Positions 1-8,066 are shown, counted from the stretch's first letter. The stretch is 43,256 bases of DNA from VFZP01 sp043755595 (GCA_043755595.1 JAYUSQ010000204.1:1-43256), one strand, 5' to 3'. Numbers and translations are program-made. The notes: a model not told the origin generated them from the letters alone.

Positions 1-27
1 TCGGCGCCGTGGCATACGCGGTGAGCC

Positions 28-897
28 GTGGCAAAAAACAAAAAAGGATCGGCTGTACGTCTTGACAATGGCAGCCCTCTCATGGAAGCCGCCATGCGCG
101 AGCATGCGGTCTCCGATCTATCGGGCCGTGTCGCCGTCGTCACCGGAGGAACCTTTGGTGTCGGCCGAGGAATCGCCAGCGTGCTCGCGCAATGCGGGGC
201 GCGTGTCTACGTCACCGGCCGGTCAGCGCACGATGCCGCCGCCCCCGATCATCGAATTACACCGATTCGCTGCGACCACCGTATCGACACAGAAGTCGCG
301 TCGGCCTTCGAGCGCGTCATGGATGAAACCGGCAAGATCGACATCCTCGTCAACAACGTCTGGGGCGGCTACGAACGAATGATCGAAGACGGCGCCTTCA
401 CGTGGATGAAGCCATTCTGGGAACAACCGCTCTGGCGTTGGGATTCCATGTTCGCCGCCGGAGTGCGCGCCCACTACTACGCCAGCCAACTCGCCGCAAA
501 ATCGATGGTCGTCCATCCACGCGGGCTGATCGTCAACATTTCCTTCTGGGCCGCTCAGAAGCACATCGGCAATGCCGCCTATGGAATATCGAAAGCCGCG
601 ACCGGCAAGATGACTGCGGACATAGCCGTCGAGCTAAAACCGCATGGGGTCACTGCCGTCTCCTTGTACCCAGGCTTGGTCAGGACCGAAAAAGTGATGG
701 AGGCCGCCGCCTGGCTCGACCTCTCAAATTCGGAATCGCCGGAGTTCATCGGGCGCGCCGTAGCGGCGCTTGCGGCCGATCCCGAAGTCATCCGCCACAC
801 GGGGAACGTACTGGTCGCCGCCAGCGTTGCGTTAGACTACGGCTTCACCGACATTGACGGCAAATCGCCTCGCCCGCTGGCCCTCACCGATGTCTAA
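28..897 (+). CDS. SDR family oxidoreductase, DHRS1-like
   Basis: This is a short-chain dehydrogenase/reductase of 289 aa with a Rossmann fold. The cofactor motif TGGTFGVGRG lies at residues 39-48 and the NN motif at 109-110. The catalytic triad is visible as S172, Y185 and K189 (YGISK). The long segment between NN and the catalytic Ser, with FW and W residues, and the downstream LYPGLVRTE stretch resemble the DHRS1-like SDR branch; that subfamily call is from memory of the family. The substrate cannot be told. The frame is closed by a TGA at 22, so the start is GTG 28 or an internal ATG at 82 or 94; the Rossmann core begins only at residue ~33, so the shorter starts are possible. The stop overlaps the start of the next gene by 8 nt, implying a translationally coupled pair. 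Confidence 0.88.
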   Translation: MAKNKKGSAVRLDNGSPLMEAAMREHAVSDLSGRVAVVTGGTFGVGRGIASVLAQCGARVYVTGRSAHDAAAPDHRITPIRCDHRIDTEVASAFERVMDETGKIDILVNNVWGGYERMIEDGAFTWMKPFWEQPLWRWDSMFAAGVRAHYYASQLAAKSMVVHPRGLIVNISFWAAQKHIGNAAYGISKAATGKMTADIAVELKPHGVTAVSLYPGLVRTEKVMEAAAWLDLSNSESPEFIGRAVAALAADPEVIRHTGNVLVAASVALDYGFTDIDGKSPRPLALTDV

Positions 898-1252
898 TGT
901 TTTCGACATAGTCGAAACCATCGGTCTAACTCTTCCCGGCGTCGAAGCAACCACAAAATACGACGGTTCACCAGTCCTAAAACTCGATGGAGTCTTCATG
1001 GCGGGCCTGGCCACCCATGAAACCGCCGAACCCGCCACGCTCGTTGTCAGATGCGAACTCGACGGCCGCGAAACACTCATCGAGGACGCGCCCGAGACTT
1101 ACTACATCACAGACTACTATCGCCGCTATCCCTTGGTCCTGGTCCGCCTCGCGCACGCAAGCTCGGACGCCCTGCGCGACTTACTCGCTGCCTCATGGCG
1201 TTTAACGAAGGCGAAGTCTCCCAAACGCCGCCGTCCAAACCCCTCGCGGTAA
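890..1252 (+). CDS. MmcQ/YjbR-like protein
   Basis: This 120-aa protein resembles the MmcQ/YjbR (DUF419) family. Its pattern is an N-terminal helix ending in LPGVEATTKYDGSPVLKLDG, a central beta section with VVRCELDGRE, and a C-terminal SWRLTKAKSPKR tail. Family members have a double-wing DNA-binding-like fold, but the cellular role is generally unknown. ATG 890 was chosen because it overlaps the SDR stop (TAA 895-897) and gives the usual family length; an upstream in-frame start at 854 would only add a non-conserved extension. It is expected to be co-transcribed with the SDR. Confidence 0.8.
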   Translation: MSNVFDIVETIGLTLPGVEATTKYDGSPVLKLDGVFMAGLATHETAEPATLVVRCELDGRETLIEDAPETYYITDYYRRYPLVLVRLAHASSDALRDLLAASWRLTKAKSPKRRRPNPSR

Positions 1253-1259
1253 GTCAGCC

Positions 1260-1637
1260 CTACTTCACCGGCTCCACGGTCCCGCGTCGCAGATACTCAT
1301 CGTCTTTGTTCAACCAGTCGGCGCGCGGCGGAGCGAAAATATCCAAGTCAAGCGTGTCTTCCAAAGCAACAGCCTTATGGGGCACGTTCGAAGGAATCAC
1401 CAACACCTCGCCCTTGCGCACCGTCACCACGCGCCCCTCCAATTCAAATTGCAGCGCCCCTTCGAGAATGTAAGTGATCTGCTCATTCTCATGCTGATGC
1501 AGCGGCACCACGCCGCCCTTCTTGAAGAACACCTGCGCCACCATGGCCTTCTCGCCGCTAACCAGACGCCGCGAGATAACCTCGCTCATCTGCTCCATGG
1601 GCACGGACTCCCAACTCATATACCGGTGACTAACCAT
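1260..1637 (-). CDS. Cupin domain protein
   Basis: This is a 125-aa single-domain cupin. Cupin motif 1 is visible as HQHENEQ (residues 47-53) with the following YILEGALQFELEG, and motif 2 as GEVLVIPSNVPHKA with H87. H47, H49, E52/Q53 and H87 are the likely metal ligands. Small stand-alone cupins of this kind can be dioxygenases, isomerases or sensors, and the sequence does not say which. A purine-rich stretch (GGGGGA) lies 3 nt before the ATG; an alternative ATG at residue 7 would put it further away. It converges on the MmcQ gene with only 7 nt between stops and no visible terminator. Confidence 0.8.
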   Translation of the reverse strand: MVSHRYMSWESVPMEQMSEVISRRLVSGEKAMVAQVFFKKGGVVPLHQHENEQITYILEGALQFELEGRVVTVRKGEVLVIPSNVPHKAVALEDTLDLDIFAPPRADWLNKDDEYLRRGTVEPVK

Positions 1638-1729
1638 TTATCCCCCTATGCCCAATACCGTTCACTTTCAGTCAGCCCACAGTGTGACCGGCCTCCCGGC
1701 CGGTCGATGACTGCCGCCCAAAATAAAAC

Positions 1730-2188
1730 CTATTTCGGAGTAACTACCGCAGCCGGAGGCACCGGCGCATTAGGATCCACCTTCATCATCGTCAACTCAC
1801 CCACGCGGTCATAAATCCACTTCTTCGGATTATCGTGTTGCGCCGAAAACGTCCCCACCAACTTACCGCCGTCGTTCAGCGTCACCTTCCATCGCAGATG
1901 CTCCCCGCCATCCAGTTCAAGCAGGCGGTAGAGGTTAATCTTCCCGCCATCCACCTGGATCTGCAGCGGGGCCCCGGGCTTGCCGTTCCGCCCAATCGAC
2001 ACGGCCACCAGCTTGCCATCTTCGCTCTTGGTGATCTCAAAAGACTGCCGCTCCTGGCGCTTGATCCCGCCTTCATCGGTTGAGTCGGCTGAGCCTGCCC
2101 AACGGCCGGTGATGTCTTGCGCCGAAGCCAAGGTTACTCCGCACAGCAAAAAGAGCGTGGTTGCGATTGGACTGAGCCTAAACTGCAT
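1730..2188 (-). CDS. Small secreted protein of unknown function
   Basis: This protein of 152 aa has a clear Sec signal peptide: a hydrophobic stretch to residue ~20 and LASA before Q24 as a type I cleavage site. The mature part is beta-rich and hydrophilic, starting DITGRWAGSADS and continuing with alternating strands; it ends in a Pro/Ala-rich tail. The DITGRW start is typical of small lipocalin-like or 'extracellular matrix-like' beta proteins, but I do not recognise a named family. The ATG at 2188 lies exactly 6 nt after a TATTAT box on the minus strand with no Shine-Dalgarno, suggesting a leaderless mRNA. It is divergent from the EamA gene, 65 nt away. Confidence 0.72.
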   Translation of the reverse strand: MQFRLSPIATTLFLLCGVTLASAQDITGRWAGSADSTDEGGIKRQERQSFEITKSEDGKLVAVSIGRNGKPGAPLQIQVDGGKINLYRLLELDGGEHLRWKVTLNDGGKLVGTFSAQHDNPKKWIYDRVGELTMMKVDPNAPVPPAAVVTPK

Positions 2189-2194
2189 TCAAGG

Positions 2195-2200
2195 ATAATA
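2195..2200 (-). promoter_or_regulatory. -10 box, leaderless promoter of the secreted protein gene
   Basis: On the minus strand TATTAT is followed by exactly 6 nt and then the ATG at 2188. With initiation about 7 nt after the box, transcription would begin at or next to the start codon. No -35 box is convincing. Confidence 0.5.
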
Positions 2201-2241
2201 TCGCAACTTGCCAGAGCGCGCGTGAGCGTCCCGCTAAAGCT

Positions 2242-2247
2242 TACAAT
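2242..2247 (+). promoter_or_regulatory. -10 box, leaderless promoter of the EamA gene
   Basis: TACAAT is followed by exactly 6 nt (ACCCTC) and then the TTG start at 2254. There is no room for, and no sign of, a Shine-Dalgarno sequence. An upstream TTGCCA at 2208 is 28 nt away and too far to be its -35. Confidence 0.5.
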
Positions 2248-2253
2248 ACCCTC

Positions 2254-3243
2254 TTGCACTCTCGCGCCTCCATTGAACCGCAGCCTATCGGAATACGCAG
2301 CGCACTCCTGGCCGTCGCCGTTTCCATTCTTTGGGGCGGCAATCTCGTTTCGATTCGCGCCGGACTGGACTCGGTCCCGCCGTTGTGGAGCGCCTTCTGG
2401 CGTATGTTGCTCGGCGTCCTCTTCGTCGCCGCCTGGATGCTTCGCCGCCGCGTCCCGCTGCGCCCCGCGCCAGGTGAACTCGGCCCCCTCCTGATTCTCG
2501 GCGTGGTTTTCACGCTTCAGATCGCGCTGCTCAACACAGCGTCGACCATGACCTCGCCTGCCTACGGCGTCGTCATCCTCAACGCCTATGCGATCTTCGC
2601 CAACCTCACCGGCCACTTCGCGGGCAAACATATCCCGGCGGTGCGCGAAACGCCACTGACTCCGCTTCGCCTCGCCGGTCTCTTACTCGCGGTAGCCGGT
2701 ATCGCAGTCCTCGCGTTTGGCCGCCCTGACCGCGCGCTGGCCCCGAGTCCATTGCTCGGCAACTCACTCATGGTTGCGTCCGCGTTCCTGCTCGGCGTCC
2801 GCCAAGTCTACACACGCTGGCTAGTGCAACGCGTCGATCCCGCACGTTCGGTCGTCTGGCAGATGCTTCTTTCGGTTCCCTTGTTTTTAGTGATCGCAGC
2901 CGTCTCGGAACCGCCAGTGATCGCCGCGCGCGGCCTGACGTGGCAGGCGATCGCAGCCATCTCCTACCAAGGCTTCATCGTCGCCGGCATCTGCTTCATC
3001 GTCTGGGCCGAGTTACTCCGCCATCACTCCGCGGGTACACTCTCGATGTTCTCGTTCCTCGTCCCCATCTGCGGCATCGCGCTCAGTTCGTGGATTTTCG
3101 GCGAAAGACTCCCCGCCGGGTTGTTCCTGGGAACGGCGCTTGTCCTCGCCGGCGTAGCGCTGGTGGTTACTCGTAGCGCAGAGCCACAGCCGGCGCGATA
3201 CGGGATGCAGACAGAGCCGGATAGATCGTCGCCACAAAACTGA
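2254..3243 (+). CDS. DMT-family transporter, EamA domain
   Basis: This 329-aa integral membrane protein has about ten hydrophobic helices in two EamA repeats, the layout of the drug/metabolite transporter superfamily (RhaT/YdcZ-like exporters). The first repeat starts with the typical SILWGGNLVSIRAGL. The second ends with PICGIALSSWIFGERL and GTALVLAGVALV, the usual signature of the last two helices. The substrate is unknown. The start is TTG 2254, 6 nt after a TACAAT box, so the mRNA may be leaderless. The C-terminal ~25 codons overlap the convergent permease gene by 77 bp. Confidence 0.85.
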   Translation: MHSRASIEPQPIGIRSALLAVAVSILWGGNLVSIRAGLDSVPPLWSAFWRMLLGVLFVAAWMLRRRVPLRPAPGELGPLLILGVVFTLQIALLNTASTMTSPAYGVVILNAYAIFANLTGHFAGKHIPAVRETPLTPLRLAGLLLAVAGIAVLAFGRPDRALAPSPLLGNSLMVASAFLLGVRQVYTRWLVQRVDPARSVVWQMLLSVPLFLVIAAVSEPPVIAARGLTWQAIAAISYQGFIVAGICFIVWAELLRHHSAGTLSMFSFLVPICGIALSSWIFGERLPAGLFLGTALVLAGVALVVTRSAEPQPARYGMQTEPDRSSPQN

Positions 3244-4399
3244 TCCCCAACGCGACGACCGCAATCCACAAACTATCCAGCACGCGCGGCTCAAACGGAA
3301 TGAACGAAATCGCGTACACTGCATCGTCCAATTGAATCCATCGCTGAGCGTTCGCGAGGTAGCAAATCAGGTGCCCCGCCACCAAGCCAACCACCGTGCC
3401 CGCGACGCCGATCAGCACCCCCTGCAAAATAAAGATCCGCGAGATCTGCCCTTGCGAAGCGCCCATCGACATGAGAATCGCGATATCGCGTTGCTTCTCC
3501 ATCACCGCCATCACCAGCGATGTAAATATATTCAGCGCGGCAATCATCTGCAATAAGCTGATCACGATAATAGTCACCACGCGCTCCATCTGCAGCGCCG
3601 ACAGATACTGTTTATTGCGTTCGATCCAACTGGCGGCGCCCAACTTCGGACCGGCGATCGCCTCGGCGCGGCGCGCAACTTCAGGAGCCTTGTAGATGTC
3701 GGTAAGCGTGATCTCCACCGCACTCACTACATCCGGCAGCGCCAGCACTCGCTGCACCGCTTCCAGCGAAGTGAACGCAAAGTTGTCGTCGAACTCATAG
3801 AAGCCCGAGTCGAACGTGCCAGCCACGCGAAAACGAAACTCAACCGGCTTGGTCCCCAGCGGCGTCATCTCGCCCTGCGTGCTGATGATGCGCAAGATAG
3901 ACCCGGCCAGCATGCCAGTCTTTTGCGCCAGACGCCAACCCATTACGATCGGCGGGTATCCATTGATCTCGCGCCAGTCCGTGATCGATCCGCTCTTCAA
4001 ATGGACCAGCGCATCCGGCAACGGCGCTTCGTTCGGCCCCATGATTCCCTTGATATAGCCGCCCGCCGCCTGCAACGGGCCCGTAAACATCACAGCGCCA
4101 TGCAACGCCGGAGCCGCGCTACGAACCGAAGGAATCGTGCTGAATTTCGCTCTCAGCTCGCGCCAGTTCTCAATCCCCGTCGAAGGCTCTTTCTCCATCA
4201 CCGCCACATGCGGCGTCGCGCTCAGCAGCTTGCTTTGCAGCGTGTTGCGAAAGCCGTTGGTGATCGCCATCGCGATGATAATCGCAATCACGCCGAGCGC
4301 GACCGCGAGCACGGAAAATACCGTGATCACCGAAACGCCCGCCTGCTTGCGCGGCGCGACGAGGTAACGAAGAGCGACGAAAAGTTCAAAGCCTCGCAC
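3167..4399 (-). CDS. LolC/E-type lipoprotein-releasing ABC transporter permease
   Basis: This is a 410-aa FtsX/MacB-like permease of the LolC/LolE branch, which extracts lipoproteins from the inner membrane with the LolD ATPase. Its topology fits: the N-terminal motif LFVALRYL, TM1 at about residues 22-47, a long periplasmic domain, then three C-terminal helices (about 270-300, 322-348, 372-395). The second helix pair is linked by the coupling-helix segment MEKQRDIAILMSMGAS, which contacts the ATPase, and the end is ASRIAPAVALRYE. It lies 5 nt downstream of lysS and is clearly co-transcribed with it. No lolD ATPase gene is present in the window, so the ATPase must be elsewhere. Its last 77 bp overlap the convergent EamA gene. 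Confidence 0.85.
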   Translation of the reverse strand: MRGFELFVALRYLVAPRKQAGVSVITVFSVLAVALGVIAIIIAMAITNGFRNTLQSKLLSATPHVAVMEKEPSTGIENWRELRAKFSTIPSVRSAAPALHGAVMFTGPLQAAGGYIKGIMGPNEAPLPDALVHLKSGSITDWREINGYPPIVMGWRLAQKTGMLAGSILRIISTQGEMTPLGTKPVEFRFRVAGTFDSGFYEFDDNFAFTSLEAVQRVLALPDVVSAVEITLTDIYKAPEVARRAEAIAGPKLGAASWIERNKQYLSALQMERVVTIIVISLLQMIAALNIFTSLVMAVMEKQRDIAILMSMGASQGQISRIFILQGVLIGVAGTVVGLVAGHLICYLANAQRWIQLDDAVYAISFIPFEPRVLDSLWIAVVALGISFVATIYPALSASRIAPAVALRYE

Positions 4400-4404
4400 G
4401 GCGT

Positions 4405-5913
4405 TTAGTATAGTTCCCGCAGTTTATCGGCCAAGCCAATCTCGCCTTCCGGCCGCAGCAACGGGAACAGGATCACATCGCGAATCGACTGTCGATTAGT
4501 CATCAACATCGTCAACCGGTCGATCCCGATTCCCTCCCCCGCCGTCGGAGGCATGCCGTAGGACAGTGCGCGAATATAATCCTCGTCCATCTGATGCGCT
4601 TCGTCGTCGCCTCGTTCGCGCATGCCCAATTGCATCTCGAATCGCCGCTGCTGCTCGCGCGGATCGTTCAACTCGGTATAGGCGTTGCCGATCTCCATAC
4701 CCGCCGCGTAAATCTCAAAGCGATCGGTGAAAGCCGGATCGTCCAGACTGTTCTTAGACAGCGGCGAAACCTCCACCGGATAGCGATGAATGATCGTCGG
4801 CTGAATCAATTGATCCTCGGCCACGCGCTCAAAGATATCGGCCAGCCGCTCGCCTGCGGTCAGCTTGTGAGAGTGGCGCGCCAGCCACTCGGGATCCGCC
4901 ACGTTATCGGCCGTCGGCTTCCCGTCGCCCTTCCAAAACTCGATCACCGCTTCGCGCATCGTAAACCGCCGCACCTGGCCGAAGTCGATCTGCGCGTCGC
5001 CATACTGCACCACCGCGCTGCCCGTCGCATCGATCGCCACCTGCCCCAGCAGCTCCGCCGAAAAATCCATCAGCACTTCGTAGTCCGCGTAAGCCTGATA
5101 GAACTCCAGCATCGTGAACTCGGGATTGTGCCGCGTCGAGACGCCCTCGTTGCGAAAATTGCGATTGATCTCGTAGACTCGCTCCAACCCGCCCACCACC
5201 AGTCGCTTCAGATAAAGTTCCGGCGCAATGCGCAGGTACAGATCCATGTCTAGCGTCTTGTGATGAGTGACAAACGGCCGCGCCGCCGCGCCGCCATACA
5301 GCGGCTGCATCATCGGAGTTTCGACTTCGATAAACCCCTTCGCCTCCAACTGCCGCCGGAACGATGAAATGATTTTCGCCCGCGTGACAAACACATCGCG
5401 CGACTCCGCATTCGCAATCAGATCCAGATAGCGCTGGCGATAACGAATCTCCACATCCTCCACTCCGTGGAATTTCTCCGGCATCGGCAACAAAGTCTTC
5501 GACAGGAAATAGAGCTTGTCTACATGGATGCTCAACTCCCCCGTGCGCGTTCGAAACGCATAACCTTCCACGCCTACCAGATCGCCCAGGTCAACCAGTT
5601 CCCAAAGCTTCCAATCGGTTTCCGAAACCGCATCCTGGCGCACGTAGATCTGCATGCGCCCGCCGTTCTGCTGCAAGTGCGAGAAGCCGGCCTTGCCCAT
5701 GCGCCGGATGGTCATCATGCGGCCCGCCGCTGTCACCGGAATTTTTTCGGTGCCCAGTTCTTCGCCGGTCTTCGCCGAATACGCCGCCGCGATCTCAGGC
5801 AAAGTATGGCTGGCGTCGAACCGATGGCCGTACGGGCGGAAACCGAGAGCTTCGATTTGGCGTGTACGTTCGACTCGCTGCCGAAGCAAATCATCTTCGA
5901 GGGACAAAGGCAC
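4405..5913 (-). CDS. lysS: Lysyl-tRNA synthetase, class II
   Basis: It charges tRNA-Lys. The 502-aa protein has the family's usual length and layout: an N-terminal OB-fold anticodon-binding domain (about residues 60-155) and a class II catalytic domain. Motif 2 is visible as FRNEGVSTRHNPEFTMLEFY and motif 3 as GEGIGIDRLTMLM. The start is uncertain. GTG 5913 overlaps the AAGGAG at 5918-5913, so that Shine-Dalgarno sequence cannot serve it. An in-frame TTG at 5907 (protein starting SLEDDLL) lies 5 nt after the AAGGAG and is the better start. It forms an operon with the LolC/E-type gene and is divergent from the GT2 gene across about 30 nt. Confidence 0.96.
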   Translation of the reverse strand: MPLSLEDDLLRQRVERTRQIEALGFRPYGHRFDASHTLPEIAAAYSAKTGEELGTEKIPVTAAGRMMTIRRMGKAGFSHLQQNGGRMQIYVRQDAVSETDWKLWELVDLGDLVGVEGYAFRTRTGELSIHVDKLYFLSKTLLPMPEKFHGVEDVEIRYRQRYLDLIANAESRDVFVTRAKIISSFRRQLEAKGFIEVETPMMQPLYGGAAARPFVTHHKTLDMDLYLRIAPELYLKRLVVGGLERVYEINRNFRNEGVSTRHNPEFTMLEFYQAYADYEVLMDFSAELLGQVAIDATGSAVVQYGDAQIDFGQVRRFTMREAVIEFWKGDGKPTADNVADPEWLARHSHKLTAGERLADIFERVAEDQLIQPTIIHRYPVEVSPLSKNSLDDPAFTDRFEIYAAGMEIGNAYTELNDPREQQRRFEMQLGMRERGDDEAHQMDEDYIRALSYGMPPTAGEGIGIDRLTMLMTNRQSIRDVILFPLLRPEGEIGLADKLRELY

Positions 5914-5933
5914 TCCTTGGGGGGAAACTTCTT

Positions 5934-5939
5934 ATTATA
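5934..5939 (-). promoter_or_regulatory. -10 box for lysS
   Basis: A minus-strand TATAAT lies about 20 nt upstream of GTG 5913 and overlaps the plus-strand TATAAT of the GT2 gene by four bases. The resulting short leader contains the AAGGAG used by lysS. Two back-to-back -10 boxes suggest that the promoters compete for polymerase. Confidence 0.5.
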
Positions 5940-5941
5940 AT
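5936..5941 (+). promoter_or_regulatory. -10 box, leaderless promoter of the GT2 gene
   Basis: A consensus TATAAT is followed by 6 nt (GTGAGG) and TTG 5948. If GTG 5942 were the start it would lie upstream of the expected transcription start, so TTG 5948 is favoured and the mRNA would be leaderless. Confidence 0.55.
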
Positions 5942-5947
5942 GTGAGG

Positions 5948-6682
5948 TTGCGCTCCCTTTCCATCGTGATCCCCGCCTATAACGAGGAGCAGCGGCTGCC
6001 TTCCACGCTTGAGACGGTCCTGGCCTATCTGCGTCGGCCCGATAGCGGCTTCGCGCCGTGGGAGTTAATCGTCGTGAATGACGGCTCCAAAGATGGCACC
6101 GCCGCGCTGGTGACACGCTTGGCAGCCAGCGAGCCCAACTTGCGGCTGATCGACAATCCCGGCAACAAAGGCAAAGGTTATTCGGTGCGCAACGGCATGT
6201 TGCAGGCCCGCCACGAATGGGTCCTGTTCAGCGATGCCGATCTGTCTGCGCCGATCGATGAACTCCCAAAACTCTTCGCCGCCGCCGCGCGCGAACAAGC
6301 GGACGTTGCCATCGGATCGCGCGCCTTAGACCGCTCCTTAATCGGCACGCACCAATCGCCGTTTCGTGAAGTCGGCGGCCGCTTCTTCAATTTGATGGTC
6401 CAACTCGGCACCGGACTGCGCCTCTGGGACACGCAATGCGGCTTCAAGCTTTTCCGGCGCGAAGCGGCGCAAGCCATCTTCCAGCGCTTGCAACTTCAGC
6501 GCTTTGGGTTCGATGTCGAAGCGCTCTTCATCGCGCGCAGCCTCGGGTTCCGCATCGTCGAAGAGCCCGTGCGCTGGAACCATGTCGATGGCACCAAAGT
6601 GAGCATGTTGCGCGACAGCATCGACATGTTCGGCGACATCGTGCGCGTGCGCATGAATTCCTGGAAGGGCCTCTATAAGTAG
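5948..6682 (+). CDS. Glycosyltransferase family 2, dolichyl-phosphate beta-glucosyltransferase-like
   Basis: This 244-aa soluble GT-A enzyme matches the dolichyl-phosphate/undecaprenyl-phosphate glucosyltransferase branch. It has SIVIPAYNEEQRLP at the N-terminus, VVNDGSKDGT, NKGKGYSVRNGML, the DXD-like SDADLSAP, IGSRALDRS, DTQCGFKLFRR and a C-terminal PVRWNHVDGTKVSMLRD. Such enzymes transfer a sugar from a nucleotide donor to a polyprenyl phosphate. No C-terminal membrane anchor is seen. The reading frame stays open upstream into the lysS region, but the conserved start and the TATAAT box place the start at TTG 5948 (or GTG 5942). The next gene starts 1 nt after its stop. Confidence 0.85.
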   Translation: MRSLSIVIPAYNEEQRLPSTLETVLAYLRRPDSGFAPWELIVVNDGSKDGTAALVTRLAASEPNLRLIDNPGNKGKGYSVRNGMLQARHEWVLFSDADLSAPIDELPKLFAAAAREQADVAIGSRALDRSLIGTHQSPFREVGGRFFNLMVQLGTGLRLWDTQCGFKLFRREAAQAIFQRLQLQRFGFDVEALFIARSLGFRIVEEPVRWNHVDGTKVSMLRDSIDMFGDIVRVRMNSWKGLYK

Positions 6683-6683
6683 G

Positions 6684-7226
6684 ATGTCGGGTTTTTTAGC
6701 GCAGACGGATCTGGAAAGCCTGGGGAATCTCAGTCTCCTCCAACGCATGTTGTTAGTCTGCGACGGCACGCTGACTGACATGGTGGAAGCCGCTTTCCTG
6801 GAACCAATCCGCTTAGTCAAACTCGCCGTCGAAACCTCGCCCGCGCAGGAAGCTATCGATGAACTCGACATCCCCGCAGGCCGCTTAGTCGTGCAGCGGC
6901 AAATCTTACTACAAGGCGCCACAACCGGAACCAACTACGTGTACGCCGAATCGCTCATTGCCGTCGACTCACTCGACCCCGCGTTTCGCGACGCCCTACT
7001 CAACACCGACGCACCGCTCGGCCGCCTCTGGATTCAACACAAACTCGAAACCCGCAAAGAGATCCTGCGAGTCTGGCGCCTTCCTCCCGGCGAAGGCCCG
7101 CCGCACTTCGGCCCCGCCGCCTCGCACGGCCATCTGGCGCGGCGCTACCGCGTCTTTTCATCGGGCCGCCCCATCATGCTCATCTCCGAATTCTTCCCGG
7201 TTTCCGCCACCGCCATCGGCGATTGA
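6684..7226 (+). CDS. Chorismate pyruvate-lyase family protein (Rv2949c/DUF98-like)
   Basis: This 180-aa protein resembles the chorismate-lyase fold family typified by mycobacterial Rv2949c. It has the N-terminal LLQRMLLVCDGTLTDMVEA, a mid-section VVQRQILLQGATTGTNYVYAES, then LGRLWIQHKLETRKEIL and a final RRYRVFSSGRPIMLISEFFP. Family members remove pyruvate from chorismate to give 4-hydroxybenzoate, or share only the UTRA-like fold. No ubiquinone gene lies nearby; it is coupled 1 nt behind a prenyl-phosphate glycosyltransferase. The family assignment is by motif recall; activity is not shown. Confidence 0.7.
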   Translation: MSGFLAQTDLESLGNLSLLQRMLLVCDGTLTDMVEAAFLEPIRLVKLAVETSPAQEAIDELDIPAGRLVVQRQILLQGATTGTNYVYAESLIAVDSLDPAFRDALLNTDAPLGRLWIQHKLETRKEILRVWRLPPGEGPPHFGPAASHGHLARRYRVFSSGRPIMLISEFFPVSATAIGD

Positions 7227-8066
7227 TTGAGAATTCCTGGCGCCCCGATTGCCAAAAGCGGTAACCTCAATGACGAGATGGTTGACGGGTCGATGACGCA
7301 GTACATGAAAGAGATGAAAAAGATAGACGACGACTACCGGGCCAAGTCCGGCATTTCAGATAAGAGCGGCTACAAGATTTTCTATTCGCACATCCATCCG
7401 TTCCCACTGCTCGTGCTCGGGTACAATCCTGGTGGAAAAAGCGATGGCACGGATCTTTCGGCGTCTGAAAAATACTACGAGGGATGGGAACACGACTACG
7501 TTCGCTTTAGAAACTGCAAAGAGTACCCACTCGCTGGCCCGATGTGCGAGTTACTGGCAACTGTGCTGCAGACCAAATCCGTAGATATACTTCGCCAAGT
7601 TCCTGCGACCAATGTTATTTTTCGACGTTCGGGGGACAAACACAAATTAGAGTTAAGCCCGCTTAAAGCGGCGCAGGAGTGCCAGCCAATGTTGCAGAGC
7701 ATCTTGGTTGCCGTCAATCCTAAGGCCATTCTTCTGTTAGGAAAATCCGCCTACGATTTATTCAAGCGGTATCACTGTGAGCCGTCGACGGTCAAGGAGG
7801 ACGTCGAAGTGCCGTGCATCTTCACCCCTAATGGACCTAGCAAGGCTTGTATATTTCTCTCGGCGCAGGCAACCGTACTTGGTCTAGAACGCAAGTTGCC
7901 CCTATTCGTGGTTGGTCACCCGTCGAAGTACGGCAAGCGAAAAGGGTGGCCCGATGTTAAAGAGGCACTGCGTCGCGGACTTCAGGAATCTGGTATAGCT
8001 CCAATCAAGAAAAAGGCTCTCGTTCGATTGAAGCCTATCGAATCGTATGGCCCCGATTTAGACTGA
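7227..8066 (+). CDS. Uracil-DNA-glycosylase-fold-like protein of unknown function
   Basis: This protein of 279 aa from TTG 7227 may really start at ATG 7278 or 7293. The sequence has features reminiscent of the UDG superfamily: a first beta strand ending in GYNPGG (65-70, motif A-like), an N-V step at 129-130, a strand NPKAILLLG (164-172), and a late VVGHPSKYG (229-236, HPS motif B-like). It belongs to no UDG family I can name. The residue after the motif A glycines is not the usual acid, so DNA glycosylase activity is uncertain. Base and codon use is visibly AT-richer than the flanking genes, which together with the adjacent toxin-antitoxin genes suggests recent acquisition. No promoter is convincing. 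Confidence 0.6.
   Translation: MRIPGAPIAKSGNLNDEMVDGSMTQYMKEMKKIDDDYRAKSGISDKSGYKIFYSHIHPFPLLVLGYNPGGKSDGTDLSASEKYYEGWEHDYVRFRNCKEYPLAGPMCELLATVLQTKSVDILRQVPATNVIFRRSGDKHKLELSPLKAAQECQPMLQSILVAVNPKAILLLGKSAYDLFKRYHCEPSTVKEDVEVPCIFTPNGPSKACIFLSAQATVLGLERKLPLFVVGHPSKYGKRKGWPDVKEALRRGLQESGIAPIKKKALVRLKPIESYGPDLD

Noticed and set aside
2208..2247. TTGCCA/TACAAT as a standard -35/-10 promoter for the EamA gene
   Set aside because: The spacer is 28 nt, far beyond the 16-18 nt required; only the -10 box is retained.
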